Shown in pieces: positions 40,560 through 50,272 of a stretch of 64,000 nucleotides of DNA. The position numbers and the translations under genes are program-made. Source of the stretch: Aurantiochytrium sp. KH105 (taxonomy: Eukaryota; Sar; Bigyra; Thraustochytrida; Thraustochytriidae); assembly GCA_003116975.1 (NCBI GenBank), contig BGKB01000007.1, positions 124,001 through 188,000 of the forward strand, read 5' to 3'. The stretch's first letter is position 1; every line of letters begins with the position of its first letter. The notes under the pieces were generated by a model. It did no database searches. It had not been told where the DNA came from and was given only the letters and a program-made list of their open reading frames with translations.

Positions 40560-42122
40560 ATGTCGGCCGGGCGCTCTGCCTCACGCGGGGAGGACCTGGA
40601 CGGCCGCGTGGTGCTTCACGTTGACGTCGACGGGTTCTACTGCGCCTGCGAAGCCCGCCGCAGGCCGGAGCTTCGAGGCAAACCCGTGGCTGTGACGCAG
40701 TTCAACAGCGGCGGCTTTGTCGCGCTCAACGAGGAAGCCTCGCGCGCGGGCCTGCGCAAAGGAGACGGCATTGGCGCGCAGGGACATCGGAATTTGCGGT
40801 TCTTCAAGGACCGCCCCGATGCCACGATGGAGGGCGTCATGCGCAAGTGTCCCGATCTCACCATACTTTCGATGGACACGGACTGGTATCGCACCTGTAG
40901 CGAAGATCTGCTCGACGCCCTTGCGTCCTTTCGAAGCACACTGGTTGTCGAAAAGTCGAGCATTGACGACTTTTTCATCGAGGCCACTGCGCACGTTGAC
41001 CTGCACTGCGACGACGACCACTCATGGGACACGAGGCTAGTCTATTTGTGGGCGCCTGGCGACCAGACAGCCAATCAACGCACTGCAGCGGACATGAGTC
41101 CTCGCGCTGCTGCGGCCTGCAGTCTTGCCGCCGACCTACGTGCTCATGTACGGGAGACACTTGGCGGAATGACCATCAGCGTCGGTATCGGGCCCAACAA
41201 GCTCCTTGCGCGACTCGTGAGCAAGCGCAAGCTCACGCCTGATTCGCAGACGATAATTTTTGCCTCGATGGCGACTGCTCTTGCGCAATCGACCGCCCTA
41301 AAGTCTGTGCCTGGTCTCAAGGGCAAACTCGGGAGCCAAATACAGGAAGCCTTTGGCGTCGAAAAGCTGGCCGACCTCAACAAAATTACCGACGCCGATC
41401 TTGCTCGCTCTGTCCCCGGTAAAGTGGCTTGGTTGCGTGACCTTGCACGTTGCCGTGATGATTCTCAGGTGATAGTTCGCGGACCTCGCAAGTCCATAAT
41501 GACCGAGCGCTCCTTTGTGCCCACATCTTTACGCAGCGCGGCTTGCCAGGAAGTCATTCGCATGCTCTGCAAAGACATAACGCGTCGTCTTTTGGACGAA
41601 CGTGATCGGAGAAAGCGCACGCCGAATGCGCTCACGGTGCTCTGGCGGATTGGCTATGGGTCGCAGACTTTAGAGTCGAGACGACTGTCGCCTTTTCCTT
41701 GTCCCTTGGATCAGTCAGAATCGGGTGTCTCGCGACTCGCCCGCATCGTTACGTCGCATCTTCCTGCTTCGGCAAACTCGCTCACACGCATCGCGCTCAA
41801 TGCAACTGCCTTTGAAGATGTACAAGGCCGCAGTCTCGTAGCAATGTTTCGCGCGTCTTCATCATCTACGTCGACTTCTCGCCCAAGCTTGAAGTCGCCA
41901 CAGCCTCTTTCCCTCAATTCCTCGTCAATTCTACCTTCCGAAGGTGTCTCTTCAGCCAAGAACTCGACACAGCGACCTGCCAAGCGACAGCGCACGCTCG
42001 ACTCTTTTGTGTCCCGTTCTTCCATGGCCTCCTCCAAGACTTTCAAAAAGACGAAGGACTCATCTGTGATAAATTTGGCCGATGAAGACTCGAGCGACAA
42101 CGACGCAGTGGCTGTCCTGTGA
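40560..42122 (+). CDS. Y-family translesion DNA polymerase with C-terminal PIP box
   Basis: 520 aa from the ATG at 40560. Y-family polymerases copy past damaged bases in the nucleus. The palm motif I is LHVDVDGFYCACEARR (Asp22, Asp24). The second catalytic motif is SSIDDFF (134-139), where the family normally has S-[IV]-D-E. The helix-hairpin-helix and thumb follow (TISVGIGPNKLLARLVSKRKL, SVPGLKG), then the little-finger domain (about 310-430). The C-terminal tail is disordered and contains QRTLDSFV, a good PCNA-interaction (PIP) box. The polymerase-eta/iota branch seems likelier than kappa, but this is uncertain. The frame is open upstream from 39834 opposite CENP-T; that part is a shadow. 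Confidence 0.85.
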   Translation: MSAGRSASRGEDLDGRVVLHVDVDGFYCACEARRRPELRGKPVAVTQFNSGGFVALNEEASRAGLRKGDGIGAQGHRNLRFFKDRPDATMEGVMRKCPDLTILSMDTDWYRTCSEDLLDALASFRSTLVVEKSSIDDFFIEATAHVDLHCDDDHSWDTRLVYLWAPGDQTANQRTAADMSPRAAAACSLAADLRAHVRETLGGMTISVGIGPNKLLARLVSKRKLTPDSQTIIFASMATALAQSTALKSVPGLKGKLGSQIQEAFGVEKLADLNKITDADLARSVPGKVAWLRDLARCRDDSQVIVRGPRKSIMTERSFVPTSLRSAACQEVIRMLCKDITRRLLDERDRRKRTPNALTVLWRIGYGSQTLESRRLSPFPCPLDQSESGVSRLARIVTSHLPASANSLTRIALNATAFEDVQGRSLVAMFRASSSSTSTSRPSLKSPQPLSLNSSSILPSEGVSSAKNSTQRPAKRQRTLDSFVSRSSMASSKTFKKTKDSSVINLADEDSSDNDAVAVL

Positions 42123-42588
42123 ATTTTGGCCTGGTAGGTAGTTCTGTACTATTCATGTATTCTAATTCTGATTGACGACGCAAGCAGATTTTCCCTCAGA
42201 TTTTTCGAAAAATTCTAACCATCGCATCCATACATCATCGCATTCCGACACCTAGGCCTCATCCTACGTTGAGCATAACTCGCTGTCGCAGTGCAACAGA
42301 CACGCACACGCAGAGTCAAGATAGACCTGGCTCCGACTTTGGATGCTCATCTACTACGGCTGGGTGGAGACAAAGGCTTGCTTGTCTTTTTCCGCAACGC
42401 ATCGCATCCCGCCATCCCGGAAACGAACGGCGGCCGCGAGAGAGGCTCTCACCTCGGTGTCCAACTCTCGCGCTGCGGACGCTGCGGAGGTTACGGGCGC
42501 TGCGAAAGAAGGGCCGACGAGGCGGCAGCAAAGCTGGCAGACGTTCCTTGCACGTACTCGACGCGCAAGCCAAGTAGCAGACTGAGAG
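42123..42588. other. Intergenic region Y-polymerase / ELP3
   Basis: 466 bp between two same-strand genes: 3' end of the polymerase and promoter of ELP3. Nothing else is visible. Confidence 0.5.
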
Positions 42589-44787
42589 ATGGGGCCGCAA
42601 GATGGACGCGCGTCACAAGACCCAGAGGACTACAAGAAGACGCCCGCTGAGCGCTTCACGTTCAACGAGGATCTTGAAGACATCTACAAGACGTGGAAAC
42701 AGCTCGTCCCAGACGAGAAACGCGGCCATGCCGAAATCTTTGTCAAAGAGCTTATAGCCTTGAACCCACAGACCAACGAAGAGCTCAACAAGGCCACCTC
42801 CAAGGTGCGACGGATGCACAAGTTTCCTTGCAGCTTTCGCAAGTCAGAGCTCTTACACGTACTGATGGCCCTCGAGGAGGAGGGCAAGCTGAGCGGTCCC
42901 GAGGTTGTCAGCATGCGCAAGTTGCTCGTCAAAAAGTCTGGCAAGAGCAACTCTGGCGTGCTCGTCATCACTGTGCTCACGAGCCCATACCCGCACGGAC
43001 AAAAATTTTCCTGCGAGTGGAACTGCTATTATTGCCCAAATGAGCCAGACCAGCCTCGCTCATACCTACACGACGAGCCATCCGTCTTACGCGCCAACCG
43101 TAACCGCTTCGACCCAGTTCTCCAATTTTTTGATCGTGCTGTGACCCTTGCCATGAACGGTCACCCGGTGGACAAAATCGAGCTCCTCATTCTGGGCGGC
43201 ACCTGGGCGTCGTACCCAGTAAGCTACCAGGAAGAATTTATTCGCGACCTCTTTTTTGCGGCAAACACCTTTTACACGCAAGGCACGGGACGGGACCGCA
43301 AGTCTCTGAGCGAGGAAAAGGCCCTCAACGAGCGCGCGCGCTGCAAAATCATCGGTATCACGCTCGAAACGCGTCCAGACTGCATCAACGCGCAAGAGCT
43401 CCAACGCTTTCGCCGGTACGGCTGCACGCGCGTGCAGCTCGGCGTGCAGCATACGGACAATGCCATCTTGAAACGCATCAATCGCGGCTGCACGAGCGAG
43501 GACGTGCGCAATGCCCTGCGTTTGCTCAAAGATGCATGCTACAAGGTCGACATTCATTTGATGCCGAATCTGCCTGGATCGACGCCGGACGTGGATCGGA
43601 AAATGTTTGACGAGGTTTTGACGGATCCTGACTTTCAGGCTGATCAGTGGAAGATCTACCCTTGCGAGACTACCCCGTGGACCGTCATTCAACGCTGGTA
43701 TGAGACTGGCAAATACAAGCCTTATCCGGAGGACGAACTAATGGACGTCCTCCTCGAAACCAAGGCCAAGGTTCATCCTTGGATTCGGCTCAACCGCGTG
43801 ATTCGTGACATTCCATCGCAATACATTCTTGGCGGGGTGGACAATCCAAGTCTGCGTCAGGTCCTACAAAAGCGCCTTCTCGCCAACGGCCAACGCTGTC
43901 GCTGCATTCGTTGTCGAGAGGTGCGGAATCAGACTCCGTCTCCTGATGATGTGAGTCTCGTTGTGCGCTCGTACGAGGGCCAGGGCGCCCAAGAGTTCTT
44001 TCTGTCGTATGAGGTCAACGACGAGGCAGAGACCATTCTTGGCTTCCTTCGTCTTCGGCTTCCCGGTCGGCGCGTACTTTTGCGTGAAGGTGGCGTTGAG
44101 AGCGCTCTTCCTCCATCTCTGAGCAGCGCCTCGGTCACGGGCTACAGTGACGATGACGAGGAGGATGGCGAGGATGGCGGCGGTGACAACGACGATGAAA
44201 GCGAAGCTGAAGATCGTGGCCGAAGCACAGTCAATGCGGCAACATCAGTGTCATCTTCAGGAGGGGGTTTGCGGCGTCGTAAGAGAAGCAAGACGCCAAC
44301 GGTTCGGCGAAAGACTCCTGCTAAGAAATCGGCGGCCAAAACGCCGTCGACGACTTCGTCGTCAGCTAAGCCACCGCGCGTAGATCCGTCACAAATGTTT
44401 GTTCCATTTTCCGAGCTTGATGGCGCTGCTCTCGTTCGTGAGCTTCATGTATATGGCCAGCTCATCCCGACCGAGCAATCGAAACGCACGCACGCTCAGC
44501 ACACTGGTATCGGGACGCGACTGATGGCCGAGGCCGAAAAAATTGCGCAACGGCACTGGTATCGGCGCGTGGCCGTCATTTCGGGCGTTGGCGTGCGCGA
44601 CTACTATCGCAAACTGGGCTACGAATTGCAAGGCGAAGGTGAATTCATGATGAAGGAGCTCAGCCCGGTCTCGGAGCACGTGGACAAGTTCATTTTGGCT
44701 CTCATGGCGATGATTGTTGGGTTTAACGTGTTTCTGAGCGTTCTCGTTTTGCAATCGTTGCAGTCTTCTCCTTCGCCGCTGCAGTGA
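42589..44787 (+). CDS. ELP3: Elongator subunit Elp3 with C-terminal transmembrane anchor
   Basis: 732 aa. Elp3 is the catalytic Elongator subunit, a radical SAM enzyme with an acetyltransferase-like domain that modifies wobble uridine (cm5U) in tRNA. Radical SAM cysteines are CEWNCYYC (142, 146, 149), with LGGTWASYP, GITLETRPD and RVQLGVQH blocks after them. The GNAT half has LGFLRLR, LVRELHVYGQ, HTGIGTRLM, AVISGVGVRDYYRKLGY. Two oddities stand out. A disordered acidic-then-basic insert of about 110 residues splits the GNAT domain after LGFLRLR. And the protein ends in a hydrophobic helix (FILALMAMIVGFNVFLSVLVL, about 701-721) absent from animal and yeast Elp3. Toxoplasma Elp3 is known to be tail-anchored in the mitochondrial outer membrane, and the same is inferred here. 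Confidence 0.92.
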   Translation: MGPQDGRASQDPEDYKKTPAERFTFNEDLEDIYKTWKQLVPDEKRGHAEIFVKELIALNPQTNEELNKATSKVRRMHKFPCSFRKSELLHVLMALEEEGKLSGPEVVSMRKLLVKKSGKSNSGVLVITVLTSPYPHGQKFSCEWNCYYCPNEPDQPRSYLHDEPSVLRANRNRFDPVLQFFDRAVTLAMNGHPVDKIELLILGGTWASYPVSYQEEFIRDLFFAANTFYTQGTGRDRKSLSEEKALNERARCKIIGITLETRPDCINAQELQRFRRYGCTRVQLGVQHTDNAILKRINRGCTSEDVRNALRLLKDACYKVDIHLMPNLPGSTPDVDRKMFDEVLTDPDFQADQWKIYPCETTPWTVIQRWYETGKYKPYPEDELMDVLLETKAKVHPWIRLNRVIRDIPSQYILGGVDNPSLRQVLQKRLLANGQRCRCIRCREVRNQTPSPDDVSLVVRSYEGQGAQEFFLSYEVNDEAETILGFLRLRLPGRRVLLREGGVESALPPSLSSASVTGYSDDDEEDGEDGGGDNDDESEAEDRGRSTVNAATSVSSSGGGLRRRKRSKTPTVRRKTPAKKSAAKTPSTTSSSAKPPRVDPSQMFVPFSELDGAALVRELHVYGQLIPTEQSKRTHAQHTGIGTRLMAEAEKIAQRHWYRRVAVISGVGVRDYYRKLGYELQGEGEFMMKELSPVSEHVDKFILALMAMIVGFNVFLSVLVLQSLQSSPSPLQ

Positions 44788-45348
44788 GAAGACACGTGCG
44801 GCACGTACTTGTAGTCAAGATGAGAACAAGAAACGATTTTTATTAGTCTATACTTTGTTTGCACCAGTCCGTCAATCAAGCAAGCAAGGAAGCAAGCAAG
44901 TGTAGGAAAACAATGGAAGAAAAGGTGATGCGCTTGTCTCCGTGTCATGTATTCGTGGGAATCGGAGTGGGTAATTGTAATGAAGGTTGTCATGGGATTA
45001 AAGAGTCCAACAAGAAAAGCTATCAGGTGTGAATTGTTGATTCGTGATTCGTGATGGGGTAGTCAAAGCTAGATAGAGATCAGGCCAGCCGACGAGGCAC
45101 AACCTGCCACATTTTGTCTGCGCAGCCTTGGCACCCTCACCCGGCATTCCTCGAATCGGCCACTCACTCGCGCACGCACGCACGCACGCACGCACGTGCG
45201 AATGTACGCCTTGCTCGGGCGTCCAGCCATCTCTAGACTGATTTCGAGCGTGACTTAAGACCTTCCGCCTCAACCGAGTACAAGGACGTGATTGGAATCG
45301 AGACGGAAAATAGAGAAAGGCGCGAACGAAAAGAGAGAAAGGAAAGAA

Positions 45349-45383
<35 letters not shown>

Positions 45384-45405
45384 CACGTCATCAACAACCG
45401 GCACT
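44788..45405. other. Convergent 3' region with microsatellites
   Basis: Between the ELP3 and ATP synthase gamma 3' ends. It has (CGCA)n near 45173-45197 and (GA)n at about 45353-45379. No gene seen. Confidence 0.55.
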
Positions 45406-46350
45406 TTAGCCCTCAAGAGACTCGGCACCGGAGATAATCTCAATGAGCTCGGTGGTAATCTTGGCCTGGCGAGCGCGGTTGTAGCGGATAGTGAGCTTCT
45501 CCACCATCTCGGAGGCGTTCTTGCTGGCGTTCTCCATGGCAGTCATACGCGAGGACTGCTCCGAGGTGGCGTTCTCAATGAAGCAGCCGTAGAGCTGGAC
45601 AGCGAGACCGTACTCGGTAAGGTTGAGAAGCTGCTCCTCGGAAGACTCGAGTTCGCCCTCGTACTTGTTGAGGGGGAAGGGCTTCTCGGCGGCAGACTCG
45701 TCGTCAACGTTGCCAATGCCGGCAAAGTTGACGTTCTTGTTGACCTCGGTCTCGTAGACAATCGCGGACACAAAGCGGTTGAAGACGATGTTGTAGGAGT
45801 CGGCCTCGGGGCAGGCCTCCATGATGCGGCTGGCAATGATGCAGGCCTTGTCAAAGTTGACGGGGGTCTTCCAGGGCTCGTTGATCTGGCCAAGAAGGTA
45901 CTCGCCGTGCGTGCGAACGAGGGGGCCGGAACCCTTGTCACCAATGATGAAGATCTTGGGGCTGAGGCCGTTGGCCACGTCACTGTCGACGGCAGCCTTG
46001 GTCACCTTGGCCACGGCCGAGTTGACACCACCGCAGAGACCGCGGTCAGAGCTCACGACGACGTAGACGGGGCTCTGGGCGGGGGGCACGGGGGTGTCGT
46101 CCTCGCCAGGGGTGGCGCTGAAGAGCTTCTCGACGGTCTTGCCGAATGGCCGGCCCTGATCGAGGCGCTCCTGGTCGCCGCGGAGCTTGGCGGCACTCAC
46201 CATCTTCATCGACGCGGTAATCTTGCGGATGTTCTCGGTCGACTGGATGCGGACCTGAATCTCCTTCAGGTTCTCCGCGAAGCCGCGCGACTGCAGCTTG
46301 TTCACGGCGCCGCCGGCCGACACCCCGCGCGTCGCGACCCTGCCGAGCAT
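45406..46350 (-). CDS. ATP5F1C: Mitochondrial F1F0 ATP synthase gamma subunit
   Basis: 314 aa. The gamma subunit is the rotating central stalk of F1 in the mitochondrial matrix. The N-terminus (MLGRVATRGVSAGGAVNKLQ) is a basic, amphipathic targeting presequence. Mature sequence shows the N-terminal stalk helix (VRIQSTENIRKITASMKMVSAAKL split about 28-55), the SSDRGLCGGVNSAVAK block, and the C-terminal helix (SRMTAMENASKNASEMVEKL, IRYNRARQAKITTELIEIISG). Length fits the family. Codon use is strongly skewed to C/G-ending codons compared with neighbours, in keeping with high expression. Divergent from SUMF1. Confidence 0.96.
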   Translation of the reverse strand: MLGRVATRGVSAGGAVNKLQSRGFAENLKEIQVRIQSTENIRKITASMKMVSAAKLRGDQERLDQGRPFGKTVEKLFSATPGEDDTPVPPAQSPVYVVVSSDRGLCGGVNSAVAKVTKAAVDSDVANGLSPKIFIIGDKGSGPLVRTHGEYLLGQINEPWKTPVNFDKACIIASRIMEACPEADSYNIVFNRFVSAIVYETEVNKNVNFAGIGNVDDESAAEKPFPLNKYEGELESSEEQLLNLTEYGLAVQLYGCFIENATSEQSSRMTAMENASKNASEMVEKLTIRYNRARQAKITTELIEIISGAESLEG

Positions 46351-46457
46351 CTTAGCTTAATTGATGAATCTACGCGTCTGCTTCGCCGCACCGGGAAAGA
46401 AGACGCCGCCGCTTCGACGACAAGCTGCTCTCGACGCTCGCGTGCGTGCGTGCCTGC

Positions 46458-46493
<36 letters not shown>

Positions 46494-47296
46494 GTGCCTG
46501 CTGCCTGCGCGAAGAGCGGTCTGTCTGCGCGGCGCCGCGGCCTCGCGCTGCGCCGCCGCCGCCACCCGCGCCGCACTTGCAGCCGCGGATAGCCCACTTG
46601 CGCGCGCCGCCGCAAGTCGCCTATCCGCGCCGCACACAGGGCCGCAAACCGCGCCCTGCGCCTGCAGCCAGGATGTGCGGCAGCAAAGCGCCGCGCCGGC
46701 GGATCTTCCCCGCCCTCACAGGTTGCCCCGTCCCTGCGCGCCGCCTCCACGCCGCTCCTCCTTCCACCCCCCAGTGTGTCTTCGCGCACTTCTCCCCCCG
46801 CGCCACTGAGCGCTGTTTACCTGATTTAGTCTCGGATAAACTTACAAATTCCGTTCTCCCGAGTGGAGTCGCGGCGGGGGGTCGCGGGCATTTCCTGCAC
46901 GTAGGTGTACGCTGAAGCGCAGATCCGCCCAGTGGCGGGGAATCGTGCGATCAGTGCACCGTTCGCAGTAGCGGGGGTACCGTGCGCGAGAGATTCCCCG
47001 GTGCCGCGAGGGGGAGGCGGGACACTAGAATCTTCCCCGCGCGGGATTTGGGTGCTTTCCAAAAGGGGTTGCGCACGATGGGCGGGATTCTCGTTGTTGT
47101 CTTTGGACCTCGGGCGACTCGGACAGGCTCTGGCGGCAAACGTCGAACGCGAGCGAGACCTGGACGTCGCGCGCGGGGGCCGAGGGGAAGCGCGCGGCGG
47201 GCGAGCGTCAGCCGGCAGCGCGCGTGCCTCGTCTAGGCGCCACGGCACGGCAAGGCAAAACAGTCTTCACCTCGAGGCTCGAAGAGGAAGAGCAGG
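46351..47296. other. Divergent intergenic region, ATP synthase gamma / SUMF1
   Basis: 946 bp, GC-rich, with a (CTG)n run at about 46459-46493. The frames here are low-complexity and have no domain. It probably contains both promoters. Confidence 0.5.
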
Positions 47297-48610
47297 ATGG
47301 GACGCCTGGCGCCGACTCGACGAGCTCGGGCCCTTGCCCTCGTGCTTGCGGCGGTGCTCGCGCTCGCGCTTGCGCTTGCGGCAGTCGACGCTGCTGAGGC
47401 GATCGAGACTGGAGCAAGAGACGACGTCGAAGGCGGATGCGCGGCAAGATTCGACGACGAGGAGGGAAATGCAGACGCCGAAGGCAACGCAGAAGCCGAC
47501 GCGGAAGCCTCGTGCGGATGCGCGGATGCGCAGAACCGAGCGTCTGCCCTCGGAGACATGCTCGAACAAGACAAGCAGAAAAAACAGCAGCAGCAAGAGT
47601 CTTCCGTGAAAACCACCTCAGCTGAGAAACACGAGCTTGACTCCGCGCCTGTGCTTGACGAACTGCAAGCGTACATCGAGGCCGGCCACATGGATCCTGA
47701 CCTTGTGCGCCCCATGCCCATGGTCTTTATCCCAGCGGGTGAGTTCACTATGGGCACAGATGACCCGCAAATTCCTGGAGACGCCGAAGGGCCCGCTCGT
47801 CGTGTCCGACTCAGCGAGTTCGAGCTCGACGAGATGGAGGTCTCGAATCGACAGTTTTCCGAGTTCGTGCTCGACACAAAATACGTTACAGAAGCCGAAA
47901 GCTTTGGTTGGTCCTTTTGCTTTCTTGGGACCCTCTCCGAAAAGCTTCGCGAGGAAATCACGGTTCAAGTTCAGGAGGTGCCGTGGTGGGCGCCGGTGAA
48001 TGGCGCGAACTGGCTGCATCCCGACGGCCCAGACAGCGACGTCGTCTTGCAGGACAAGCTCGACTATCCCGTGACGCACGTCACACATAACGACGCTCGC
48101 GCGTACTGCGAGTGGGCAGGAAAGCGTCTGCCCCGCGAAGCAGAGTTCGAGCGCGCTGCCAAGGGCGATCTCGAGGGTGTGCTTTTTCCTTGGGGCGCCG
48201 AGATGACGCCAAATGGAACACACCGCGCAAATCTCTGGCAGGGCCACTTCCCTGAAAACAATACTGGAGAGGACGGCTACGTTTGGGCGAGTCCAGTTGA
48301 TAGCTTTGGCGCCCAGAACAAGTTTGGGCTGAAAAATATCATTGGTAACGTGTGGGAGTGGGTTGCTGACGCATGGAACACGCGCCATCATCTCACAGCG
48401 CCGGGCGGCGGTATGTTGACCGACTTCCAGGTAGAGATTGCCGGCCGCATTGACGATCCTGCTGTCGAGCGCGTCAAAAAGGGCGGCTCTTACATGTGCC
48501 ACATTTCGTACTGCTATCGCTATCGCGTCGATGCGCGCTCGCACAACACGGCCGACAGCAGCTCTCAAAATCTGGGATTTCGCTGTGCGCGTGATACCGA
48601 CGAAGATTAA
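47297..48610 (+). CDS. SUMF1: Formylglycine-generating enzyme (sulfatase-modifying factor 1)
   Basis: 437 aa. FGE oxidises the active-site Cys of sulfatases to formylglycine in the ER, which they need for activity. A signal peptide (about 1-34, Ala/Leu-rich) precedes an acidic spacer with poly-Gln, then the FGE fold: FIPAGEFTMGTDDP, EGPARRVRLSEFELDEMEVSNRQFSEF (split), THVTHNDARAYCEWAGKRLP, FPWGAEMTPNGTHRANLWQG, GNVWEWVADAW. The active-site pair lies in GGSYMCHISYCYRYR, giving Cys401 and Cys406 with the same five-residue spacing as the human pair. It ends in LGFRCARDTDED; no KDEL-type retrieval signal is visible. It sits in the same window as six sulfotransferases, so both addition and removal of sulfate groups are represented. 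Confidence 0.94.
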   Translation: MGRLAPTRRARALALVLAAVLALALALAAVDAAEAIETGARDDVEGGCAARFDDEEGNADAEGNAEADAEASCGCADAQNRASALGDMLEQDKQKKQQQQESSVKTTSAEKHELDSAPVLDELQAYIEAGHMDPDLVRPMPMVFIPAGEFTMGTDDPQIPGDAEGPARRVRLSEFELDEMEVSNRQFSEFVLDTKYVTEAESFGWSFCFLGTLSEKLREEITVQVQEVPWWAPVNGANWLHPDGPDSDVVLQDKLDYPVTHVTHNDARAYCEWAGKRLPREAEFERAAKGDLEGVLFPWGAEMTPNGTHRANLWQGHFPENNTGEDGYVWASPVDSFGAQNKFGLKNIIGNVWEWVADAWNTRHHLTAPGGGMLTDFQVEIAGRIDDPAVERVKKGGSYMCHISYCYRYRVDARSHNTADSSSQNLGFRCARDTDED

Positions 48611-48919
48611 GCCCCATCCATACCAGGGTTCTCAAGCCCTGCCAAGGCAGAGAGCAAGCGTTCTTCTCCGCCACATAACGTGTGTATTCCAGCCGACTTT
48701 TCCACCTCTCCCACTTTACTGCGTAGTACACCCACCTATCCAGGCATTTTGCACTTCTTTTTTCCGTTCGCAAGCCCTTTGTTGTGATTGGCTTTGAAAG
48801 ATTGTAATGATCGAGCTGGTCCAATTCAAGCCAATGAAAGAACAAAGTGAAGAGACATGGTGCTACCGCAGAGCTCGCTCTGGCAGTGAAACATTAGACC
48901 AAAAAAAAATGTGAATTGT
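48611..48919. other. Convergent 3' region SUMF1 / AAMP
   Basis: 309 bp, relatively AT-rich, with an A9 run near 48900-48910. No gene seen. Confidence 0.5.
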
Positions 48920-50272
48920 TTAGCCGTGCACCACGCGGCAAGTGTGGTCATCTGAGCAGGATACAAATATACCAGGGCGCATCGCAAAGTTGAGAACCAT
49001 GTTCCCATGATGCGTGAGCACGCGCATCTGCTGGCCAGATCGCGCGTCCCACATTCGCGTTGTTCCGTCTGCAGAGCATGAAATCAGAGTTGGCGAGCCT
49101 GGCACAAAGCGCACGCGAACCACTGCGTCCTCATGACGCAAGACCTGTCTGCACGTTTGCGTATTGAGGTCCCAAATCTTGACCGTGCCATCTGTTGCGC
49201 CCGACGCCACGAACGGCAGGGTGTCCGAAAAGTCAACAGACTCGACCGAGCCAACCTCTTCCTCGCCGGCGGCGCCTGCCTTGGGAGCATCGTGCTGAAA
49301 CGAAGCGACAATCTTGCGCGTTTCAAGGCGCGCAAGACGCACAGTGCCATCGACGCCTCCGGCGGCGATCATCGGCTGCGACGGATGGCACACAAGACTC
49401 ACGACGCCGCCTTGATGCCACTCATGGCCAGCAAAGGTGTGTGCGCACGTCCAGGTCTTGGGATCCCAGAGACGCACCGTACCGTCGAGAGACCCCGTGA
49501 CGATACGCTTACCGTTTGGCGTAAAAAGTCCGCACGTTACGCTCCCTTCGTGGCCAGCCAGGACGCCGAGACATTGTCCAAAGCTGGGCCCCTGCGTCAA
49601 GTCCCACACCCAAATAGTTGCATCCTCGGAGCCGCCCATGAGGACATTGCCAGACGGGTGCCAGCGAATCCACTCGATCTCGGTTGATGGACCGTCAAGG
49701 GTCGTCACAAGCGCGCCAGTGTCCGAGTTCCATACGCGCACAGCTGCATCGTAACCACTGGTGGCGCACATTGACCCATCAGCGGAAAAGCCGCAGTCTA
49801 CAATTGTGTCGGTGTGGCCACTAAGTTTGACGACAGGAGTGCCGTCCTTTGTTCCCCAGAGGTATGCTGTATCGTCGCCGCCGCCACTCAGGGCGCGGGA
49901 CCCATCTGCACTCAGGGCTACACAGTACACTGAATCTGAGTGTTGCGTAAATGCAAATGCAGCACCATCTGCCGGAACTTGGGGCGGCTCTGCGCTTTGG
50001 GATTCGCCCTCTGCGTCATCGGTGCCAACCTTGACTTCGCCTTCGGTTGTTTCGGCCAATTCAACATTATCGTCATCGTCATCATCGTCATTGGCATCTT
50101 GGCCTTGGACAAAGGGCTTGCTGTCATCCACCTCCTCGACGTCGTCTTCGTTGACGGCCCAGACGTCATCGTCCCCCTTGCTGGCACTGGCCCCTGTGCT
50201 TGTGCCTTGCTGCTGGTTCTGCTGCTGCGAAGCAGCAGCGCCGTTTGTTTCGAGATCCATGCTCTCGTCCAT
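48920..50272 (-). CDS. AAMP: AAMP / Sqt1-like WD40 protein
   Basis: 450 aa. The yeast homologue Sqt1 is a chaperone for ribosomal protein L10 (uL16); the animal protein is AAMP. The N-terminal 110 residues are acidic and Gln/Ser-rich. They are followed by an eight-bladed WD40 domain starting FTQHSDSVYCVALSADG, with DDTAYLWGTKDG, YDAAVRVWNSDTG, SEDATIWVWDLTQG, LDGTVRLWDPKT, HQGGVVSLVCH and DGTTRMWDARSG. The blade order and the TEIEWIRWHPSG segment match the AAMP LEWMEWHP region. The ATG at 50272 (MDESMD) is the first in frame; the open frame upstream starts at a GTG at 50479. Confidence 0.83.
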   Translation of the reverse strand: MDESMDLETNGAAASQQQNQQQGTSTGASASKGDDDVWAVNEDDVEEVDDSKPFVQGQDANDDDDDDDNVELAETTEGEVKVGTDDAEGESQSAEPPQVPADGAAFAFTQHSDSVYCVALSADGSRALSGGGDDTAYLWGTKDGTPVVKLSGHTDTIVDCGFSADGSMCATSGYDAAVRVWNSDTGALVTTLDGPSTEIEWIRWHPSGNVLMGGSEDATIWVWDLTQGPSFGQCLGVLAGHEGSVTCGLFTPNGKRIVTGSLDGTVRLWDPKTWTCAHTFAGHEWHQGGVVSLVCHPSQPMIAAGGVDGTVRLARLETRKIVASFQHDAPKAGAAGEEEVGSVESVDFSDTLPFVASGATDGTVKIWDLNTQTCRQVLRHEDAVVRVRFVPGSPTLISCSADGTTRMWDARSGQQMRVLTHHGNMVLNFAMRPGIFVSCSDDHTCRVVHG

